A model generated the notes under the pieces. The model saw only the letters and a program-made list of their open reading frames with translations, had not been told where the DNA came from and ran no database searches. A program made the translations under genes and the position numbers. 64,000 bases of DNA from assembly GCF_965208895.1 (NCBI RefSeq), contig NZ_OZ242363.1, positions 744,001 through 808,000 of the forward strand, written 5' to 3'. Shown here piece after piece: positions 59,495-64,000 of the stretch. Numbering within the stretch: the stretch's first letter is position 1; each line of letters begins with the position of its first letter. This DNA is from Poriferisodalis sp965208895 (GTDB lineage Bacteria > Actinomycetota > Acidimicrobiia > Acidimicrobiales > Poriferisodalaceae).

Positions 59495-60894
59495 CGTCGC
59501 CGCACCCTGAGTTTGAGCGGCGTCTTCGCCAAGCCCAATTCCTCCCGCAAGCGCCGCTCGAGATATCGCAGGTAGGTGGCCGGGATTTCGCGGTTCGCGA
59601 ACAGCGTGAACGTCGGCGGCTGTGTCGCGGCCTGGGTGGCGTACAGCACTCGGGCGCCGCCGGGCGCCGGCTGCGCGGACTGCGCGAGCTGGACAATCTC
59701 GTTCACCTTGGCGGTCGGCGCCCTCGATTCATATGCCTCCATCGCGGCGGAGATCGCAGGCACCAGCCGGTGCACTCCCCGTCCCGTCAGTGCGCTGATG
59801 CGCAGCACGGGCGCTTCCCCGACAAAATGCAGGCGACGTGCCAGCTCCCCCAGTACGCCCTCACGGTGCTCTGGGTCCAGCGTCTCCCACTTGTTGAGCA
59901 GCACCAAGATGGGGCAGCCGGCCGCATCGATGCGCTCGGCGAGACGCTGATCCTGCGCCGTTACACCTTCGGCGGCGTCGATGACCAGCAGCGACACGTC
60001 GCAGGCGTCGATGGCGCGAAGAGCCCGCAGATTGGCGTAGTACTCGGTATCTGCGTCGACCCGGGCCTTGCGCCGCATGCCCGCGGTGTCGACGAATCGC
60101 ACCGGGCCCGCTTCGGTTTCTACGAGCGTGTCGATGGTGTCGCGGGTTGTGCCGGGCCGGTCGTGGGTGACCGAGCGTTCATCGCCGATGAGCCGGTTGA
60201 ACAGCGTCGACTTGCCGACATTGGGCCGCCCCACGATGGCCACTGCGGGCACGTCCGCTTCTTCGTCGACGGGATCCTCGCCTCCGCCGACCGAGTCCTC
60301 GCCGCTCCCGCCGCCCGCCGCAATGGGCTCGCCGGCAGCATCTGAACCCATCTCGTCGCTCCCAGGGAGACTGCGGGGGATGTCGGCCTCGTCCAGCTCG
60401 AGCAGTTCCAGCACGCGATCGAGCATGTCGCCGACGTTGCGGCCGTGGAGGGCAGACATTGCCCAAGCTTCGCCGAGTCCCAGGCGATTGAAATCCCACC
60501 GGCCGTCGTCACGGGATCCGCTGTCCGCCTTGTTGGCCACGACCAGGGTCGGTCGGCCGCTGCGCCGCAGCATGGCGGCGATGCGGGCGTCGGGCTCGGT
60601 GATGCCGACCGTCACGTCGACCACCAGCAGCAGCACATCGGCGTCGGCCATCGCTCGCTCGCTCTGGTGCGACACCTTGCCGTCGAGCACGTCGCCGACA
60701 GCCGACCAACCACCCGTGTCCACCACCACGAACCGGTGGCCTCGCCAAGCGGCCCCGGCTGCCTTGCGATCCCTCGTCACGCCCGGTTCAGGCGCCACGA
60801 CCGCCTCGCGGCGCCCGACCAGCCGGTTGAACAGGGTGGACTTGCCCACGTTGGGCCGGCCCACGATGCCGACGACCGGCAGATCTGCGCTCAT
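59491..60894 (-). CDS. der: Ribosome-biogenesis GTPase Der (EngA)
   Basis: A 467-residue protein with two tandem G domains and a KH-like C-terminus, needed for 50S subunit maturation. The first G1 motif is GIVGRPNVGKSTLFNRLVG and the second is AIVGRPNVGKSTLFNRLIG; G4 motifs are NKAD and LNKWE. An acidic linker of about 60 residues (DEMGSDAAGEPIAAGGG) separates the two domains. Its start overlaps the end of the DUF512 gene by 4 bases. Confidence 0.96.
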   Translation of the reverse strand: MSADLPVVGIVGRPNVGKSTLFNRLVGRREAVVAPEPGVTRDRKAAGAAWRGHRFVVVDTGGWSAVGDVLDGKVSHQSERAMADADVLLLVVDVTVGITEPDARIAAMLRRSGRPTLVVANKADSGSRDDGRWDFNRLGLGEAWAMSALHGRNVGDMLDRVLELLELDEADIPRSLPGSDEMGSDAAGEPIAAGGGSGEDSVGGGEDPVDEEADVPAVAIVGRPNVGKSTLFNRLIGDERSVTHDRPGTTRDTIDTLVETEAGPVRFVDTAGMRRKARVDADTEYYANLRALRAIDACDVSLLVIDAAEGVTAQDQRLAERIDAAGCPILVLLNKWETLDPEHREGVLGELARRLHFVGEAPVLRISALTGRGVHRLVPAISAAMEAYESRAPTAKVNEIVQLAQSAQPAPGGARVLYATQAATQPPTFTLFANREIPATYLRYLERRLREELGLAKTPLKLRVRRR

Positions 60895-62483
60895 CGCGGC
60901 GCTCCCGCTGCGGTGGGTGCGGCTGGCTCGGCGCCGGAGCGCCCATGCTCGGGCACGACTGCGGTGTCGAGCAGCCGCCGCAGCGCCGCACCGCTGGTCG
61001 GGACGATCTCAACGTCGCGCGGCAGGTCCGCCGGTGCGACGCCGTCCAGGAACCGCCCGCCCGACAGGCACACATCGGCCACGAGGTAGCGGTGACCCGC
61101 CGGCTCGGAGTGCAGCGTGGCTGCGATGTCGGCACCGGCGAGCAGGCCCGTGACACCGATGTTGCCGCCGAAGAATTCGTTGGGAACGGCGATGACCCGC
61201 ACGTCGGGGGACGGCGGGGCGATGGCGGCTTCGGTCTCGCTGCGCCACGCAGCCACCAGCGGACCCAGCACCGCAGCACCATAGGTGCCGGTGAGAATGC
61301 CGATCGGGCGGTCCTGGTGGCCGCGGCCTCGCCGCTGCGGGGACCGCGACGACAGGGTCACCGGGGTCGGGCGCAGCGACAGCGGCAGGCCGCCGGGGTC
61401 GATCTCCCCGCTGCGATTCGCCCCGTGCCCGGGAGCGCGAACGGCCCGGTAGCCCTCGGCGGGGGCCCCGTCCACCCACGAGAAGAACCCCGCGGCCGGT
61501 GCCCGGTGGGTCGCGGCGGGCTCGGGAGGGGGCTCGCGGCCGGCATCGCTCCATCCGCCTGTGCCCGCAGACATGAATTCCTGCTCGAACGCCCGCGCCA
61601 TGCCGATGCCGTCCTCGTGCATCGGGAAGTCGCCATAGGTGGCTGCGGGCGGGAAGGGGCGGCCCGCCAGCAGGTAGTACTCGTCGGCGGCGTACACCAG
61701 TCGCCTGCCCAGCACATCGCAAAAGCGCTGCTGCCACTCCTCGCACAGGTCGACAACCGCTGCAGCTTCGGCGGCGGTGTGCGGGCGCATCGCCGGCTCC
61801 CGCTGGTGCGAGCTCACGCCCAGCGGCACCACGGCCAGCGTCTCCAGTGACCCAAAGCGATCCAGCACGCCCAGCAGCGTGTCGGCCAGCACGGCCCCGT
61901 CGTTGACGCCTGGGCACACCACCACCTGGCCGTGTACCTCGATGCCTCCGTCGAGCAGAGCACTGAGCCACCGCAGGCTGGTCGCGCCTCGCGGGTTGCG
62001 CAGCATCCGAGCCCGGATTTCGGGATCGGTGGCGTGGATCGACACGTACAGCGGCGACAAGCGCTCATCGAGCACCCGTTCGAGATCCAGCTCGGTGAAT
62101 CGGGTGAGCGTTGTGAAGTTCCCGTACAGGAACGACAGCCGGTAGTCGTCGTCCTTCAAGTAGAGGCTGCGGCGCAGCCCGGGCGGAAGTTGGTAGATGA
62201 AGCAGAACTCGCAGTGGTTGTCGCAGGTCTGCACCCGGTCGAAGATCGCCGCATGCACCTCGGCGCCGAGCGGCACCCCGGCGGCCTTGCCGACGCCGAC
62301 CGTGACCTCGTGCCCGCCGCGCAGCACCGCGAGGGTGGGATCGGCTTCGTCCACCAGCAGCTGCCAGGCGATGACGTCGGTGGGCACGACGCCGGAGATC
62401 GACATCACCTCGTCGCCGGGGGCCAACCCAGCGATCTCGGCCGCCGAGCCGGGCTCCACCGCCACCACAACCGGCCTTGACAC
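60891..62483 (-). CDS. DUF512 protein with PDZ and radical-SAM-like cysteine motif
   Basis: A 530-residue protein. Residues 1-65 are PDZ-like (VEPGSAAEIAGLAPGDEVMSI). A Cys cluster Cys87-x3-Cys91-x2-Cys94 in TCDNHCEFCFIYQLP suggests a [4Fe-4S] radical SAM type centre, followed by a TIM-barrel half (YVSIHATDPEIRARML) and the DUF512 domain. A Pro/Gly-rich segment near residues 320-400 is poorly conserved. In many bacteria this family lies next to der, as here. Biochemical function is not established. Confidence 0.85.
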   Translation of the reverse strand: MSRPVVVAVEPGSAAEIAGLAPGDEVMSISGVVPTDVIAWQLLVDEADPTLAVLRGGHEVTVGVGKAAGVPLGAEVHAAIFDRVQTCDNHCEFCFIYQLPPGLRRSLYLKDDDYRLSFLYGNFTTLTRFTELDLERVLDERLSPLYVSIHATDPEIRARMLRNPRGATSLRWLSALLDGGIEVHGQVVVCPGVNDGAVLADTLLGVLDRFGSLETLAVVPLGVSSHQREPAMRPHTAAEAAAVVDLCEEWQQRFCDVLGRRLVYAADEYYLLAGRPFPPAATYGDFPMHEDGIGMARAFEQEFMSAGTGGWSDAGREPPPEPAATHRAPAAGFFSWVDGAPAEGYRAVRAPGHGANRSGEIDPGGLPLSLRPTPVTLSSRSPQRRGRGHQDRPIGILTGTYGAAVLGPLVAAWRSETEAAIAPPSPDVRVIAVPNEFFGGNIGVTGLLAGADIAATLHSEPAGHRYLVADVCLSGGRFLDGVAPADLPRDVEIVPTSGAALRRLLDTAVVPEHGRSGAEPAAPTAAGAPR

Positions 62484-62530
62484 ACACTCAGGATAGGAAC
62501 CCGACGTGCCGTGTCGGTAGCGTCGTCTGG

Positions 62531-63574
62531 GTGGCTGTGGACCGGGTGCTGCTGGCTGCGCCCCGCGGCTTCTGTGCCGGCGTGGAAATGGCCATCAAGG
62601 CGCTCGCCTGGCTCGTCCGCTCGTTCCCGCCGCCGGTGTACTGCTACCACGAGATCGTCCACAACCGCCTTGTGGTCGACCGGTTCGAGCGGCTCGGTGT
62701 GGTGTTCGTCGACGATGTCGCGGAGGTGCCGGCAGGGCGGCCGCTCATGCTGTCAGCGCACGGTTCGGCACCCGAGGTGGTGTCGCAGGCTCGCCTGCGG
62801 GGAGGCTACGTGGTCGACGCAGTGTGCCCGCTGGTCACCAAGGTGCACCACGAGGTGCGGGTGCGCGCCGGCAAGGGCTTTCGGGTCGTCTATGTCGGCC
62901 ACGAGGGTCATGACGAAGCGGTTGGCACGATGGCGGTGGCACCTGAGTCGATCTCGCTGGTGTCCGAGCCCGCCGACATCGACTCGCTCGACGACACCGA
63001 TGCACCGGTGGCCGTGCTGGCTCAGACCACGCTGAGCCACCGCGACTGGTCCGATGTTGCCGACGCCGCCAAGGCTCGCTTCGGCGACGTCTGGATGGCG
63101 GGGCGCTCGGACCTCTGTTTTGCCACCACCAACCGCCAAGGCGCCCTCGAGAAGATCGCGCCCGGCTGCGACACGGTGGTGGTCATCGGCTCGGCGAATT
63201 CCTCGAACACCATGGCCCTCGCCAAGGTGGCCGCCGAGTCGGGTTGCGAGCGCGTGCTGCGCGTGAACGCCGCCTCCGAGCTGCCCGACAATCTGTTCGG
63301 CACCGTGGGCGTCACCGCTGGGGCGTCCGCGCCGGAGGAACTCGTCGAGGCGGTCATCGCCAAGCTGGCTCCCCAGGACGGCACCACCGAAGTGACCATC
63401 ACCGACGAGGACGAGTACTTTCCCCCGCCGCGAGAACTGCGCGACCTCCTCAGCGCCATGGAGGCTGCCGTGCATGCCACCCTCGCCGTCGCGCCTTCGG
63501 CGCGCGTGAGCGCCGCTGACCGCACGACAGCCGCGAGCGATGTGCTCGCTGGACTCGCCTCTGCGGCATCTTAA
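62531..63574 (+). CDS. ispH: 4-hydroxy-3-methylbut-2-enyl diphosphate reductase
   Basis: A 347-residue [4Fe-4S] enzyme that performs the last step of the MEP isoprenoid pathway, giving IPP and DMAPP. The three cluster cysteines are in RGFCAGVEM (Cys15), AVCPLVTKVH and SDLCFATTNRQ. The catalytic region includes VYCYHEIVHN and GSANSSNT. GTG 62531 is the start; 18 upstream codons are antisense to the end of the DUF512 gene. The gene is divergent from the DUF512 / der unit. Confidence 0.95.
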   Translation: MAVDRVLLAAPRGFCAGVEMAIKALAWLVRSFPPPVYCYHEIVHNRLVVDRFERLGVVFVDDVAEVPAGRPLMLSAHGSAPEVVSQARLRGGYVVDAVCPLVTKVHHEVRVRAGKGFRVVYVGHEGHDEAVGTMAVAPESISLVSEPADIDSLDDTDAPVAVLAQTTLSHRDWSDVADAAKARFGDVWMAGRSDLCFATTNRQGALEKIAPGCDTVVVIGSANSSNTMALAKVAAESGCERVLRVNAASELPDNLFGTVGVTAGASAPEELVEAVIAKLAPQDGTTEVTITDEDEYFPPPRELRDLLSAMEAAVHATLAVAPSARVSAADRTTAASDVLAGLASAAS

Positions 63575-63718
63575 CTTTCGCCATATTTCAGGAAAATTCA
63601 GTAGACCTCATGAATCGAGTGATGCTAGAACTCGGACTGCCGGGAGCGCCGACGCCTTCCGCCAAGCGACCCCGACACCGAATCCTGCACTGTTTGCATG
63701 CCGACGTATGCTGGTTGT

Positions 63719-63973
63719 ATGCCTGAAGCCATCTTTGACAAGCCGAAGCGCAAGGCGATGTTCCTTGGGCCTCAAGCGCTGGGCGACCTCAGGTCGACTG
63801 CAGCTCGGCGTCGCACCGAACGCGAGGCAGTCGAAGAAGGGCTCCGGCTCTTGGCCACGAGAGACGCTCAGCTTGATGCCATGAACGAATTCGTCGAGTG
63901 GGCGACCGCCGAATGGGGAGAGCCGACCGAGGCGGAGACGGCCCGCGCCGAGGAGATCTGGTCAAGCCGGTGA
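63719..63973 (+). CDS. Antitoxin of a VapBC-like module
   Basis: An 84-residue acidic protein from ATG 63719. The central ALGDLRSTAARRRTEREAVEEGLRLL resembles a ribbon-helix-helix antitoxin (arginine-containing strand, then helices), and the tail EWGEPTEAETARAEEIW would bind a toxin. Its stop overlaps the GTG of the next ORF (GTGA), the usual antitoxin-toxin arrangement. The exact family is not certain. Confidence 0.65.
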   Translation: MPEAIFDKPKRKAMFLGPQALGDLRSTAARRRTEREAVEEGLRLLATRDAQLDAMNEFVEWATAEWGEPTEAETARAEEIWSSR

Positions 63974-64000
63974 TTCTCGACGCCGGCGTGTTCATCGCGC
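63970..64000 (+). CDS. Start of a PIN-domain (VapC-like) toxin, cut by window end
   Basis: Only ten codons are visible: VILDAGVFIA. The hydrophobic strand followed by Asp and a small residue is the first motif of PIN-domain ribonucleases. The GTG start overlaps the antitoxin stop. The rest lies beyond the window. Confidence 0.6.
   Translation, partial: MILDAGVFIA

Overview
The window is 64 kb of GC-rich DNA from a chromosome of an actinobacterium. The evidence is a mycothione reductase gene, F420-type oxidoreductase signatures, and the pgsA / gcvH / FHA-protein / FtsR-type MerR / DUF151 nuclease / MerR cluster known from mycobacteria, with gcvP also nearby. Class-level placement is inference; an Acidimicrobiia-like lineage would fit. 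Gene density is high, many genes start with GTG, and ATGA/GTGA stop-start overlaps are common.

Layout. 1-6.9 kb: 3' part of gcvP, a DinB-like protein, a nucleoside hydrolase, selD (with an in-frame UGA), a nucleotidylyltransferase and a 2OG-Fe(II) oxygenase. 6.9-10.7 kb: an AT-richer island with an ABC exporter and a secreted protein. It is bounded by the oxygenase gene and by a fragment of a second oxygenase 3' end. 10.7-24.4 kb: mycothione reductase, a serine hydrolase and a catabolic block (NicX-like dioxygenase, acyl-CoA synthetase, dehydrogenase, class V aminotransferase, Rieske oxygenase, enoyl-CoA hydratase, LLM oxidoreductase), then msrB. 24.4-28.5 kb: the conserved regulator/gcvH/pgsA cluster. 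28.5-32.6 kb: a ycaQ remnant, a lipoprotein, a secreted trypsin-like protease, a HIT protein and a SRAP protein. 33-38.8 kb: a type ISP restriction-modification locus with two simple-sequence tracts. 38.9-54 kb: a ThDP enzyme, an unusual tRNA-like RNA, leuS, mutA-mutB-meaB and nrdA-nrdB. 54-64 kb: a ferredoxin reductase, a secreted fn3-LmbE protein with a membrane acyltransferase, a DUF427 gene with in-frame UGA, tRNA-Pro, der, a DUF512 radical-SAM-like gene, ispH and the start of a vapBC-type module.

Three things stand out. First, the restriction-modification gene carries a G16 tract, which in this copy throws the frame out, and 570 bases later an (AG)16 tract. The AG tract is followed by three tandem, diverged copies of one C-terminal module, each in a different reading frame and each ending in its own stop. 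One-unit slippage would therefore exchange C-termini rather than only switch the gene off. Second, two genes show selenocysteine insertion: selD has UGA at its catalytic cysteine position followed by a perfect 10-bp hairpin, and a DUF427-family gene has UGA at the position of the family's conserved Cys-Pro motif, also followed by a hairpin. The rest of the selenocysteine machinery is not in the window. Third, a dispersed palindromic repeat of about 110-125 bp occurs at least six times between genes and has created misleading N-terminal extensions of neighbouring ORFs.
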